From assembly GCF_034314165.1 (NCBI RefSeq), contig NZ_JAVIWK010000001.1, forward strand, positions 1,565,001-1,629,000: a DNA stretch of 64,000 nt, given 5' to 3'. The notes below the pieces were generated by a model that worked only from the letters and a program-made list of their open reading frames with translations, ran no database searches and was not told where the DNA came from. The stretch comes from Pseudomonas sp. Bout1 (GTDB lineage: Bacteria; Pseudomonadota; Gammaproteobacteria; Pseudomonadales; Pseudomonadaceae). A program made the position numbers and the translations under genes. This document shows positions 45,025 to 53,706 of the stretch, in pieces. The stretch's first letter is position 1; each line of letters begins with the position of its first letter.

Positions 45025-45959
45025 AAAACTATTGCGATGCCCTGGTCGTGCAGGAAGTCTCGCCCCGGGACGGCCTGCAAATCGAGCCGACCTGGGTCGA
45101 GACCGTCGACAAGATCGCCCTGATCGACCAACTGTCCCTGGCCGGGTTTTCCCGGATCGAAGCCGGTTCGTTCGTTTCGCCCAAGGCCATTCCCGCGCTG
45201 CGCGACGGCGAGCAGGTGTTCCAGGGCATCACCCGCCGCCCCGGGATTATCTATGTAGCGTTGATCCCCAATCTCAAGGGCGCCCAGCGTGCCATCGAGT
45301 CGCGGGCTGATGAGTTGAACCTGGTGATGTCCGCCAGCCAGACCCACAACCTGGCCAATATGCGCATGCGTTGCGAAGCGTCGTTGGCGGCATTCGGCGA
45401 CATCGTGAGCTTTGCCGGCGGCTATCCGGTGCGCCTCAACGGCAGCATCGCGACCACCTTCGGTTGCCCGTTCGAGGGCAAGATTGATGAAGACCGCGTG
45501 CTGCAATTGGTCGATGCCTACCGCGAATTGGGCATCCAGGGCATCAGCCTGGCCGATACCACCGGCATGGCCAATCCGCGCCAGGTCGAGCGCTTGGTCA
45601 AGCGCGTGCTCGAGCGTGTTCCGGCCAGCGACCTGACCCTGCATTTCCACAACACCCGTGGCCTGGGTTTGTGCAATGTGCTGGCCGCCTACGAGGCCGG
45701 TGCCCGACGGTTTGATGCGGCACTGGGCGGCCTCGGTGGCTGCCCGTTTGCGCCCGGCGCGTCGGGCAATATCTGCACCGAAGACCTGGTGAACCTGTGT
45801 GAAGAAGTCGGGATTCACACCGGCATCGACCTGCCGCACTTGCTGAAGCTTTCGCGGCAATTGCCGGCCTTGCTTGGCCACGAACTACCAGGCCAGGTGG
45901 CCAAGGCCGGGCGCAACTGCGACCTGCATCCGCCACCGGCCTACATCGCGACCTTGTAA
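45021..45959 (+). CDS. Hydroxymethylglutaryl-CoA lyase family enzyme
   Basis: 312-residue TIM-barrel lyase. VQEVSPRDGLQIEP at the start is the DRDG-type metal site, LHFHNTRGLG carries the HxH ligands, and GLGGCPFAPGASGNICTEDL is the HMG-CoA-lyase signature with the catalytic Cys. It splits HMG-CoA to acetoacetate and acetyl-CoA, or a related 3-hydroxy-3-methyl acyl-CoA such as citramalyl-CoA. It overlaps the CoA-transferase gene by 4 nt. In this operon the free acid is probably the growth substrate, unlike the leucine-pathway enzyme, which sits with liu genes. Confidence 0.9.
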   Translation: MKNYCDALVVQEVSPRDGLQIEPTWVETVDKIALIDQLSLAGFSRIEAGSFVSPKAIPALRDGEQVFQGITRRPGIIYVALIPNLKGAQRAIESRADELNLVMSASQTHNLANMRMRCEASLAAFGDIVSFAGGYPVRLNGSIATTFGCPFEGKIDEDRVLQLVDAYRELGIQGISLADTTGMANPRQVERLVKRVLERVPASDLTLHFHNTRGLGLCNVLAAYEAGARRFDAALGGLGGCPFAPGASGNICTEDLVNLCEEVGIHTGIDLPHLLKLSRQLPALLGHELPGQVAKAGRNCDLHPPPAYIATL

Positions 45960-46019
45960 ACCGCCCACCAGACAACAAAAACAATCGGACGCCTGCGAGC
46001 AGTCCGCTGGAGAGAAACA

Positions 46020-47351
46020 ATGAGCCTGAATACGTTGGAGGCCGGCGTGCGCCCGGCCGCTGAACACGATGCCGAAAAAGCCCTGGTGAGCAAGGTCGCC
46101 TGGCGCCTGATGCCGCTGATCATGGTCTGTTATCTGTTCGCGTTTTTTGACCGCATCAACATCAGCTTCGCCAAGTTCCAGTTGCAGACCGACCTGAGCC
46201 TGAGCGACACCGCTTACGGCCTGGGCGCCGGGCTGTTTGTGGTCGGCTATGTGATCTTCGAAGTGCCGAGCAACATGATGCTGTACAAGGTCGGCGCCCG
46301 TCGCTGGATCGCGCGCATCATGATGTCGTGGGGGCTGGCGACGGCGGCCATGGTGTTTGTCACGGCCGAATGGCAGTTCTATGGGCTGCGCTTCATCATC
46401 GGTGCGATGGAGGCGGGGTTCGCACCGGGCGTGTTGTATTACCTGACGCTGTGGTTCCCGCAGCACTACCGTGGGCGTATCACCTCGATGCTGTTCCTCG
46501 CCTCGGCGTTTGCCGGGCTGGTGGGCGCGCCGTTCTCCGGGCTGGTGCTGGAACACCTCGACGGCGTGCTGCAAATGCGCGGTTGGCACTGGTTGTTTTT
46601 GCTGGGTGGCTTGCCCTGCGTTGGCCTGGGTTTCCTGGTGCTGAAGCTGCTCAAGGACCGCATCGAAGACGCCCACTGGCTGACCCCGTCGGAGAAGACC
46701 TTGCTGGCCAGCCGCATTGCCGTGCATGAGCCCCACAAGAGCGGCGGCTCGTTGCTCGCCGCACTGCGTATCCCTGGCTTCCTGATGCTCGGCTTTATCT
46801 ACTTCCTGATCCAGGTGGCGTCCTACGGCCTGAACTTCTGGGCGCCGCAACTGATCCGCAGCGCGGGCACCCAGAGCCCGGTGATGATCGGCCTGCTGAC
46901 GGCGATTCCCTACGTGTGCGGCGCTATCAGTATGGTGGTGATCGGCCGTTTGTCCGACGCCACCGGCGAGCGCCGCAAGTTCGTCAGCGGCCTGGTGGCG
47001 CTGGGCGCCGTGGGGTTCTTCTGTGCGGGAATCTTTGCCGATCACACCACATTCCTGATCGTTGCCTTGAGCTTGCTGGGCGCGGGCATCATCGCCTCGA
47101 TCCCGACGTTCTGGACGCTGCCACCGAAGTTGTTGGCCGGTGCCGGTGCGGGCGCGGCGGGCGGGATTGCGGTGATCAACACGTTGGGCCAGTTCGGCGG
47201 TATCGTCAGCCCGGTGATGGTCGGCCGGATCAAGGACCTGACCGGCAGCACCACGCCGGCGCTGTATGTCATCGGCGTGTGCGCGCTGGTCGCGGCGGCG
47301 CTGTTGCTGTGGGGCTTGCCGCAGAAGCTGCGCACACTCGACAAGCACTGA
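46020..47351 (+). CDS. MFS transporter, anion:cation symporter (ACS) family
   Basis: 443 residues, 12 membrane helices. MVCYLFAFFDRINISFAKFQLQ in TM1 and VGYVIFEVPSNMMLYKVGARRW in TM2 are ACS (phthalate/tartrate permease type) hallmarks. It lies 60 nt after the lyase gene with GAGAG upstream of ATG 46020, and is the importer of the operon. The likely cargo is the organic anion used by the CoA-transferase. Confidence 0.9.
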   Translation: MSLNTLEAGVRPAAEHDAEKALVSKVAWRLMPLIMVCYLFAFFDRINISFAKFQLQTDLSLSDTAYGLGAGLFVVGYVIFEVPSNMMLYKVGARRWIARIMMSWGLATAAMVFVTAEWQFYGLRFIIGAMEAGFAPGVLYYLTLWFPQHYRGRITSMLFLASAFAGLVGAPFSGLVLEHLDGVLQMRGWHWLFLLGGLPCVGLGFLVLKLLKDRIEDAHWLTPSEKTLLASRIAVHEPHKSGGSLLAALRIPGFLMLGFIYFLIQVASYGLNFWAPQLIRSAGTQSPVMIGLLTAIPYVCGAISMVVIGRLSDATGERRKFVSGLVALGAVGFFCAGIFADHTTFLIVALSLLGAGIIASIPTFWTLPPKLLAGAGAGAAGGIAVINTLGQFGGIVSPVMVGRIKDLTGSTTPALYVIGVCALVAAALLLWGLPQKLRTLDKH

Positions 47352-47843
47352 TCAGCCGGTGGTCACCAATGATCGGGTGGGCGTGGCGCTGAACTGAATC
47401 AGCGCCACGCCGCCGATCAACATCAACGCCCCGATCAACCGGGGCGCGGTCAGTTGGCGCTCCACCAGCCCGAACAGGCCGAAGTGATCCAGCATCAACG
47501 CGGCGATGATTTGCCCGGCCATCGCCAAGGCGACGAACCCCGAAGCGCCGAGCTTGGGCATCAAAATCAACGCCAGCGAAATAAAGCACACGCCAAACGC
47601 ACCGCCGCTCCACATCCACAGCGGCGCCTTGGTGATAAAGCCAAGGTTGGGCAGCGGCAGGCGCAGGGCCAGGATCACCGGCAGCAGTACGATAATGCTC
47701 ACCAGCAGCGAGGCGAGGGTGGCCCACAATGGATGGCCCAAGCCGCGTCCCAAGTTGGCGTTGATCGCACTTTGAAACGGCACCACCGCCCCGGCGAACG
47801 CGGCCAACAGCAACAAACCTACCCAATGCATCGTCGTCATCAT
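47352..47843 (-). CDS. YdcZ/DUF606-type DMT transporter
   Basis: 163 residues with five membrane helices, one DMT half-repeat: GLLLLAAFAGAVVPFQSAINANLGR and GFVALAMAGQIIAALMLDHFG are typical of YdcZ, which works as a dimer. The start is one of two adjacent ATGs (47843 or 47840) behind GGGAG. It is divergent from a LysR gene across 65 bp and abuts the stop of the MFS gene convergently. Substrate unknown. Confidence 0.83.
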   Translation of the reverse strand: MMTTMHWVGLLLLAAFAGAVVPFQSAINANLGRGLGHPLWATLASLLVSIIVLLPVILALRLPLPNLGFITKAPLWMWSGGAFGVCFISLALILMPKLGASGFVALAMAGQIIAALMLDHFGLFGLVERQLTAPRLIGALMLIGGVALIQFSATPTRSLVTTG

Positions 47844-47908
47844 CAATCTCCCAGAGGTTTTGCTGGACTCTAGGCTATTCGTCGCGCAAATTTAAATTCC
47901 AGATTCTT

Positions 47909-48832
47909 ATGCAGAACATGCAGCCGATGAATGATCTTCGACGTATCGATCTTAACCTGCTGGTGATCCTCGACGCCTTGCTCAACGAGCAACACGTGAC
48001 CCGCGCTGCCGAGCGCCTGCATTTGAGCCAGCCGGCGGTGAGCCACGCCCTGGCGCGATTGCGCGATGTGCTGGGGGACCCGTTGCTGGTGCGCCAAGGC
48101 AGTTCGCTGGTGCCCACCACGCGCGCGCTGGAACTGGCCATGCCGCTGGCGCAAGCATTGGCCCAGGTACAGGCGCTGCTGGCGCCGAATCGCTTTGATC
48201 CAGCTTCGGCCAAGCGCACCTTTCGGGTGGCCATGTCGGACTACAGCGCGGCGATTTTCCTGCCGGGGCTGGTGCGCACCTTGCGCCGCGAAGCGCCGGG
48301 GATTGATTTGCAGGTTATCCAGGCCAGTCGCGAAGGCATGCTGGATGGCGTGCTCAATGGCGACATCGACGTGGCCGCCGGGGTGTTCCCCGACATGCCT
48401 GCCGAACTGCGCAGCACCCCGTTATTTGAAGAGCATTACGTGTGCCTGGTGGACCGTGACAGCCTGTCGCGAAGCGGTGCGCTTGACCTGCCCACGTACT
48501 TGGCACGGCCTCATGTGTTGCTGGAAATGCGCGGCAGCGGCACGCCGGAAATCGAACGGGCATTGACCGCGATTCGTGAGCGGCGGCACGTGGCGATCAG
48601 CTTGCCTCATTGGGGGGTCGCGCCGCAGTTGATCCAGGGCACGGACCTGATTCTTACCGTGTCGTCTCGCGGGCTGCTCAACATTGATCATGAGCAACTG
48701 TTGGCTGTGCCGCCGCCGTTTCATATTCCGTCGTTTGCGTTTGTGCTGGCCTGGCATTCGCGGCGGGGTGGGGACCCGGCGTTGCAGTGGTTGAATGGGC
48801 AGGTGCAGGGTGTATTGTCTGAGCGCGTTTGA
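47909..48832 (+). CDS. LysR-family transcriptional regulator
   Basis: 307 residues. The HTH is at about 8-68 (LNEQHVTRAAERLHLSQPAVSHALARLRDVLGD), followed by the effector domain. Met7 (47927, MNDLRRIDLNLLVILDALL) is the start seen in many relatives of this NodD/SyrM-like branch, so the true start may be 18 nt downstream. It is divergent from the ydcZ-type gene and just upstream of fosA; it may control either. Confidence 0.86.
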   Translation: MQNMQPMNDLRRIDLNLLVILDALLNEQHVTRAAERLHLSQPAVSHALARLRDVLGDPLLVRQGSSLVPTTRALELAMPLAQALAQVQALLAPNRFDPASAKRTFRVAMSDYSAAIFLPGLVRTLRREAPGIDLQVIQASREGMLDGVLNGDIDVAAGVFPDMPAELRSTPLFEEHYVCLVDRDSLSRSGALDLPTYLARPHVLLEMRGSGTPEIERALTAIRERRHVAISLPHWGVAPQLIQGTDLILTVSSRGLLNIDHEQLLAVPPPFHIPSFAFVLAWHSRRGGDPALQWLNGQVQGVLSERV

Positions 48833-48859
48833 TAAACATAGTGTTTAAGGAAGAACTCC

Positions 48860-49264
48860 ATGCTCTTAGGTCTCAATCACCTGACTCTCTCCGTCACCGA
48901 CTTGAACCGCAGCATCCGTTTCTACAATGAGCTGCTGCAACTGCGCCTCGACGCGACCTGGGACAACGGCGCCTACCTGTCGGTGCCGGGGCTCTGGTTG
49001 TGCTTGTCCTTAGAGTCACTAAGTACACCCGCTGCCGGATACACCCACTATGCGTTCACCGTTGCTGCCGAGGACTTTGCCTCAGCGGTGGCCCGCCTGC
49101 GAGCCGTCGGTGTAGCCGAATGGCGCGACAACCGCAGTGAAGGCGCTTCGTTCTATTTCCTTGATCCCGACGGTCACAAGCTTGAGGTTCACGTTGGTGA
49201 CTTGGCGTCACGGCTGCAAGCCTGTCGCGATAAGCCGTATGTAGGGATGAAGTTTTATCCTTAG
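48860..49264 (+). CDS. fosA: Fosfomycin-resistance glutathione transferase FosA
   Basis: 134 residues of the vicinal-oxygen-chelate fold, aligning end to end with chromosomal P. aeruginosa FosA. Mn ligands are His7 (GLNHLTL), His63 (YTHYAF) and Glu109 (HKLEVHV). The K+ loop [16 protein letters not shown] and Arg118 are kept, as is the end KPYVGMKF. It adds glutathione to fosfomycin in the cytoplasm. An AAGGAAG site precedes ATG 48860. It lies 27 nt after a LysR gene. Confidence 0.92.
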   Translation: MLLGLNHLTLSVTDLNRSIRFYNELLQLRLDATWDNGAYLSVPGLWLCLSLESLSTPAAGYTHYAFTVAAEDFASAVARLRAVGVAEWRDNRSEGASFYFLDPDGHKLEVHVGDLASRLQACRDKPYVGMKFYP

Positions 49265-49440
49265 CAGCAGAACAGGCAGAACGCTTCCAGCCCCGTGCGT
49301 TACCGGGCCTGTTTGGCAGCAAGGCCTGACGACCGTTCGTCGCGCCGGGAAGTTTTTTCTAAACCTTTACCGCGCTGAAAATTCAGATTCAAGGCGGGGC
49401 TTGTTTCCCTGCGCCTGTTTATTACCTGGAGGAACCCATC

Positions 49441-49968
49441 ATGAGCCGCATGGCTATCCGGTTACGCACCGCCAGTTTTGCGATGCTGCTGGGCCTCGGC
49501 GCCAGCAATGCTTTCGCCCAGTCGCCTGCCGATTTCATCGAGCAGGCTTCGGCCAAGGGCATGGCCGATATCGAGACCAGCCGCATGGCACACGCCAAGA
49601 CTTCGTCCCAGGAGATCAAGGACTACACCATCGAAGTCATCAATGAACGCACCCTGGCCAATCAGCATCTGGCCGCCATCGCCAAGAAGCTCGATTTGCC
49701 GGTGGCGCCACGGGACAAGATCGTCGACAAGGCCGAATCGCTGATGCCGCAGCTAAAGGACGGCGATTCGTTTGACGCGGCCTACACCGCGCAGCAGATC
49801 AAGGCCAATGAAGATGCGATCGCCCTGTTCAAACAGGAAGGCGCCGAGTCTGATATCCCGGAAATAAAGGCATTGGTGGACGAGACGTTGCCCAAGTTGG
49901 AAGAACGCCTGGAGAAAGCCCGGGCGCTGGCATCGACTTACGGAAAAGGCCACCAAGGCGACGGTTGA
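49441..49968 (+). CDS. DUF4142-domain periplasmic protein
   Basis: 175 residues with a signal peptide (cut at AFA-QS, about residue 24) and a helical ferritin-like DUF4142 domain (about 28-165; ADFIEQASAKGMADIETSRMA, NERTLANQHLAAIAKKLD). Strong GGAGG before ATG 49441. Proteins of this family are often linked to envelope stress, without a known reaction. Monocistronic; a strong terminator follows. Confidence 0.87.
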   Translation: MSRMAIRLRTASFAMLLGLGASNAFAQSPADFIEQASAKGMADIETSRMAHAKTSSQEIKDYTIEVINERTLANQHLAAIAKKLDLPVAPRDKIVDKAESLMPQLKDGDSFDAAYTAQQIKANEDAIALFKQEGAESDIPEIKALVDETLPKLEERLEKARALASTYGKGHQGDG

Positions 49969-49989
49969 TCGGCCTGAGTACCTATAAAG

Positions 49990-50024
49990 AACGGCGGCCG
50001 GGATATTCCAGCCGCCGTTTTTTT
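49990..50024 (+). terminator. Intrinsic terminator after the DUF4142 gene
   Basis: Stem ACGGCGGC / GCCGCCGT with a 12-nt loop followed by seven T. The T-run reaches the stop codon of the convergent gene at 50023. Confidence 0.88.
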
Positions 50025-50448
50025 ATGCCTGGTTCAAATCGGTCTTGGCCCGGCCATGTTCATCCGGTGTGTCGGTGACCATGGTGGTGACGGTGATGGA
50101 TTCGCTGTCGCCGATGGTCTTGTATTCCTTACGCAGTTTTTCCAGTTCCTTGCGATCCATGCCGTCCAGGCTCAACACGGCGTTTTGCGCATCCTTGGTA
50201 GCGCGCAGCAGTTCGTCGATTTTGATATGCAAAATATCGTTGTCGCGGTTTTGCGTGTTCTGGATCAGGAACACCATCAGGAAGGTGATGATGGTCGTGG
50301 AGGTGTTGATGATCAGTTGCCAGGTGTCGTTGTAGTGGAAATAAGGCCCGCTCAAACTCCACAGGAAGATCAACGCCACCGCCGCGTAGAACGTGCGGGC
50401 ACTGCCTGCCCAGCGGGACAGGGACTGCGAGACTGCGGAGAATTTCAT
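50023..50448 (-). CDS. Low-affinity iron permease family membrane protein
   Basis: 141 residues with two membrane helices (about 20-38 and 46-64; FYAAVALIFLWSLSGP and WQLIINTSTTIITFLMVFLIQNTQNRD) and a cytoplasmic helical tail. The QNTQNRD..AxxxKxDELL pattern is the hallmark of PF04120. The name comes from yeast Fet4 similarity; iron transport is not shown. AAGGA precedes ATG 50448. Confidence 0.84.
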   Translation of the reverse strand: MKFSAVSQSLSRWAGSARTFYAAVALIFLWSLSGPYFHYNDTWQLIINTSTTIITFLMVFLIQNTQNRDNDILHIKIDELLRATKDAQNAVLSLDGMDRKELEKLRKEYKTIGDSESITVTTMVTDTPDEHGRAKTDLNQA

Positions 50449-50558
50449 GACCGTTTTCCTTAAAAGTGGGTGATGAAAATATTGACCGCAGGCACGCTTT
50501 GAAATTTCTTTTTACAATTGGAAGTTTGAATAAAATTGTACGGTTATCGGCAGAGCGT

Positions 50559-51041
50559 TCAGGCGCGCTCCTCCAGCGCCAACAAGTACTGCTTGGCCTC
50601 AAGCCCGCCGGCAAACCCGGTCAAGCCGCCCGACGCGCCAATCACCCGATGGCACGGCGCAATAATCGAAATCGGGTTGCGCCCGTTGGCCGCTCCCACT
50701 GCTCGCACTGCCTTGGGGTTGCCGATCTGAGTGGCGATCTGGCTGTAGCTGCGGGTTTCACCAAACGGAATGGTCAGCAGCGCCTGCCAGACTTTTTTCT
50801 GGAAGTCGGTGCCGGCAAAGTCCAGTTCCAGCTCGAAACGGTTGCGGGTACCGGCGAAGTATTCCTTTAACTGCCGCGTGGTTTCCTGCAACACCGGGCT
50901 GTTGTTGGCTTCTTGCAGGGCACCCAGCCGGACACGGTTGGGACGCTCTTTTTCCCACAGGATGGCGGTGAGTTTTCCGTCACGGGCCACTAGGGTCAGT
51001 TGGCCGACGGGGGAGGGCATGAGCGTGTATTCATAGGACAT
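50559..51041 (-). CDS. ogt: Methylated-DNA--protein-cysteine S-methyltransferase (Ogt)
   Basis: 160-residue O6-alkylguanine-DNA alkyltransferase. Acceptor Cys130 is in IIAPCHRVIG, the recognition helix is AVRAVGAANGRNP, and the N-terminal ribonuclease-H-like domain is present. There is no AraC-type Ada domain, so this is the Ogt form. It repairs O6-methylguanine and O4-methylthymine by suicide transfer. Single gene. Confidence 0.92.
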   Translation of the reverse strand: MSYEYTLMPSPVGQLTLVARDGKLTAILWEKERPNRVRLGALQEANNSPVLQETTRQLKEYFAGTRNRFELELDFAGTDFQKKVWQALLTIPFGETRSYSQIATQIGNPKAVRAVGAANGRNPISIIAPCHRVIGASGGLTGFAGGLEAKQYLLALEERA

Positions 51042-51132
51042 GGTCGGGCGCCTTTTTTTAGTGTGCAGCGCTACTCTAGATCTGCCGGTACAGGGTGAAA
51101 CTACGTTTCTTGCGGTTGAATTCGCAAGATAT

Positions 51133-51465
51133 TTAGAAGTTCCAATAAACCCAATTGGCGTAATACGGGTACCAGTAAAGCCACGAGAGCCAGTACAGTG
51201 CCTTGAGTACCGACGCAGTGCTTATGAGAAAAAAGGACGCGATGTTGAACACTGTGATAATCACGGCAAACACGGTCACACGCCGGCTGGCGTACAGTTG
51301 TGCAAACCGAGCGCCATAGACAGAGGCTGCGATGGACGCCAGCACAAGCACGAGCCCGAACGGAAATGGCAGCGTCAGAAACGAGAGCAGCAGAGGGGTG
51401 ACCAGTACCCAGCCCAGTACCTTGCGCAGTATGGGCCTTGGTGTGCGTTGTGCGGGAAGGAGCAT
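51133..51465 (-). CDS. Small membrane protein with aromatic C-terminus, function unknown
   Basis: 110 residues with about three hydrophobic helices (about 15-30, 33-50 and 64-84). The last 20 residues are strikingly rich in Trp and Tyr (YWLSWLYWYPYYANWVYWNF). AAGGA precedes ATG 51465. I know no family for it; the length of the open frame and the ribosome site support a real gene. Confidence 0.6.
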   Translation of the reverse strand: MLLPAQRTPRPILRKVLGWVLVTPLLLSFLTLPFPFGLVLVLASIAASVYGARFAQLYASRRVTVFAVIITVFNIASFFLISTASVLKALYWLSWLYWYPYYANWVYWNF

Positions 51466-51547
51466 GCAGGGTCCTTGTTCAGAGGCGACGAGTGAGCATC
51501 ATCGTGGCCTCAGTGGGTTGTGGCCGTCGGAGTTTGCTTAAATGCCA

Positions 51548-52447
51548 TTATCGGTCCTGCAGCAACTTATCAATGACCGTCATGAACGCTTCAACCATCA
51601 AGCTTCGTCCTTCAGCTCGGGTAAGAACCAACAACTGCGCATACGCGTCCAGATCCACCAACGGTCGATACGTCACGCCCTTGTTCATCAAGCTCTGGGT
51701 GCACGCCGGCACCAGCGCCACACCTTGCCCTGCCGCCACCAGCGCAATGATCGAAGTGATCTGCCGTCCCGTTGGCCCGGCACGCAATGGCAAACCCTTG
51801 TGCCGGTAAAGCTGCTCGATGGACTGGTTAAGCCCCGAGCCGTAATCGGTGGGAAACAGAATCAGCGGATACCCACTCAACTGCGCCAGGCTGACCTCGG
51901 CCTGGCTGGCCAACGGGCTGTCGCTGGACACCGCCGCCACCAGCCGCTCCTCGCCCAACGACAACGCCTGCACTTGCGTCTGGCCATCCTGGGGCAGCAA
52001 GCGGCTCAGGCCGATATCCAGGCGGCCATCGGCTACCTGCGCGCCCAGGCTGCCGGAGGCGCATTCCACCAATGTCAGTTGCACATCCGGGAAACGTTGG
52101 GCAAAGGCTTGAATCGCCTGGCTGAACAAGTCCGACAGGGCAATCGAACTGACGTAACCCAAAGCCAGTTGCCCGGCGGCACCTGCGGCCAGCTTGCCGG
52201 CGATGACTTCGGCGAGGTCGACCTGCTCCAGCACGGCACGGGCGTAGGGCAGGAACGAACGCCCCTGCGGAGTGAGCGAAACCGTGCGGCTGGTGCGGTC
52301 GAACAGGCGAAACCCCAGCTCGGCCTCCAGCGCGGAAATCTGCCGGGTCAACGGCGGCTGGGCCAGGTGCAGGCGAATAGCGGCGCGGCCGAAGTGCAAT
52401 TCTTCGGCGACGGTCAGAAAATAACGCAGCTTGCGTAGGTCGAGCAT
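51548..52447 (-). CDS. LysR-family transcriptional regulator
   Basis: 299 residues: HTH at 4-62 (YFLTVAEELHFGRAAIRLHLAQPPLTRQISALEAELG, the CatR/BenM-like sub-branch) and effector domain at about 90-290. It is divergent from two MFS genes across 95 bp and probably regulates them; the gap has repeated GGTATTG and ATCGGT elements, but I could not fix a single operator. Confidence 0.88.
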   Translation of the reverse strand: MLDLRKLRYFLTVAEELHFGRAAIRLHLAQPPLTRQISALEAELGFRLFDRTSRTVSLTPQGRSFLPYARAVLEQVDLAEVIAGKLAAGAAGQLALGYVSSIALSDLFSQAIQAFAQRFPDVQLTLVECASGSLGAQVADGRLDIGLSRLLPQDGQTQVQALSLGEERLVAAVSSDSPLASQAEVSLAQLSGYPLILFPTDYGSGLNQSIEQLYRHKGLPLRAGPTGRQITSIIALVAAGQGVALVPACTQSLMNKGVTYRPLVDLDAYAQLLVLTRAEGRSLMVEAFMTVIDKLLQDR

Positions 52448-52542
52448 CCTGGCCCCAGGGTATTGATCGGTTCGAAATCGGTATTGGTCTCGGGTGCGCG
52501 GGTCATTCTATAAAGGCCTCTGATAATAAAACGAGAGGTTTC

Positions 52543-53706
52543 ATGAAACCGCGCCTGCATTGTGCCCGTCTTGCCCTGTTCCTGTGTGGCTGCGCGGCGT
52601 TTCTCAACCTCTACGCCACCCAAAGCATTTTGCAGGCCTTTGCCACCCGCTTTCAGGTGAGCGCCAACGCAGCGGGCTGGAGCATTACCGTCACCACCTT
52701 GGCCGTGGCGCTGACCGCACCTTTTGTCAGCCGCCTGACCGGGCGTTTTGGGCAGCGCACGGTGATCTCGGTGGCCGCGCTGTTGCTGGCCGTGCCGGCG
52801 CTGATGACCGCCTATGCCACCAGCTTTGCCGAACTGCTGGTGTGGCGCTTTATTGAAGGCATGCTGATACCGGTGGTGTTCGCCACCAGCGTGGCCTACA
52901 TCGGCGATCGCTGGCGCGGCGGCACCGTGACCGAAGTCACCAGCCTGTACGTGGCCGGCACCGTGCTCGGCGGGTTTGCCGGGCGTTTTGTCACCGGCGT
53001 GATGACCGAGTACGTCGGCTGGCGTGAAGCCTTTGAGCTGTTGGCGGTGTTGAGCCTGATGGTGGGCGGATTTATCCAGTTTCTGCTGCCGGACAATCCT
53101 CCCCGAGTCGCGCGAGCTTCGACCATTTGGGCCGATGTGCTCGGCACTCCGCTGTTGGCTGCCTACGCCGTAGGATTTTGCGTACTGTTCTCCCAAGTGG
53201 CGACGTTTACCTACGCCGGCCTGTACCTCAGCCAAGCGCCCTTTGACCTTGGCCCGGCGGCGCTAGGCACCATTTACATGGTGTTCTTGCTGGCTTTGGT
53301 AGTGATCCCCATCGCCGGTCGCCTGAGCAAATCCCGCCCGCAATCCGAACTGCTGACCGCCGCCGCGGCGCTCGGTGTATGCGGCTCGGCGCTGACCTTA
53401 TTGCCATCCCTGTGGTGCATCGTGTGGGGCCTGGCCTTCAGCTCCACCGGCGTTTTTCTCGCCCAGGCCGCTGCCAGCGCCTTCACCACCGCCACCGCCC
53501 GCCACAACAAAGCCGGTGCCGTAGGCTTGTACCTCACCTGCTATTACCTGGGCGGCAGCTTTGGTGCCGTCGTCCCGGCGCTGATCTGGGGGCGTTGGGG
53601 TTGGGTGGGCTGTGTGGTGCTGATCATTGGTTTCCAGCTACTGTCTTTGCTGATTGCCCTGGTGGGCTGGAAGCCCCTCCAACCTGAACTGAGCAAGACC
53701 TCATGA
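52543..53706 (+). CDS. MFS transporter, YnfM-like
   Basis: 387 residues, 12 membrane helices; LFLCGCAAFLNLYATQSILQAF in TM1 and SVAYIGDRWRGGTVTEVTSLYVAG in the TM4-5 region match YnfM/arabinose-efflux-like exporters. It is the first of two overlapping MFS genes (ATGA overlap) divergent from a LysR gene, so both pumps probably come from one mRNA. Substrate unknown. Confidence 0.86.
   Translation: MKPRLHCARLALFLCGCAAFLNLYATQSILQAFATRFQVSANAAGWSITVTTLAVALTAPFVSRLTGRFGQRTVISVAALLLAVPALMTAYATSFAELLVWRFIEGMLIPVVFATSVAYIGDRWRGGTVTEVTSLYVAGTVLGGFAGRFVTGVMTEYVGWREAFELLAVLSLMVGGFIQFLLPDNPPRVARASTIWADVLGTPLLAAYAVGFCVLFSQVATFTYAGLYLSQAPFDLGPAALGTIYMVFLLALVVIPIAGRLSKSRPQSELLTAAAALGVCGSALTLLPSLWCIVWGLAFSSTGVFLAQAAASAFTTATARHNKAGAVGLYLTCYYLGGSFGAVVPALIWGRWGWVGCVVLIIGFQLLSLLIALVGWKPLQPELSKTS

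Noticed and set aside
50449..50558. Regulatory hairpin TACAATT-N16-AATTGTA
   Set aside because: Short AT-rich arms in an AT-rich gap; expected by chance and with no T-run or regulator nearby.
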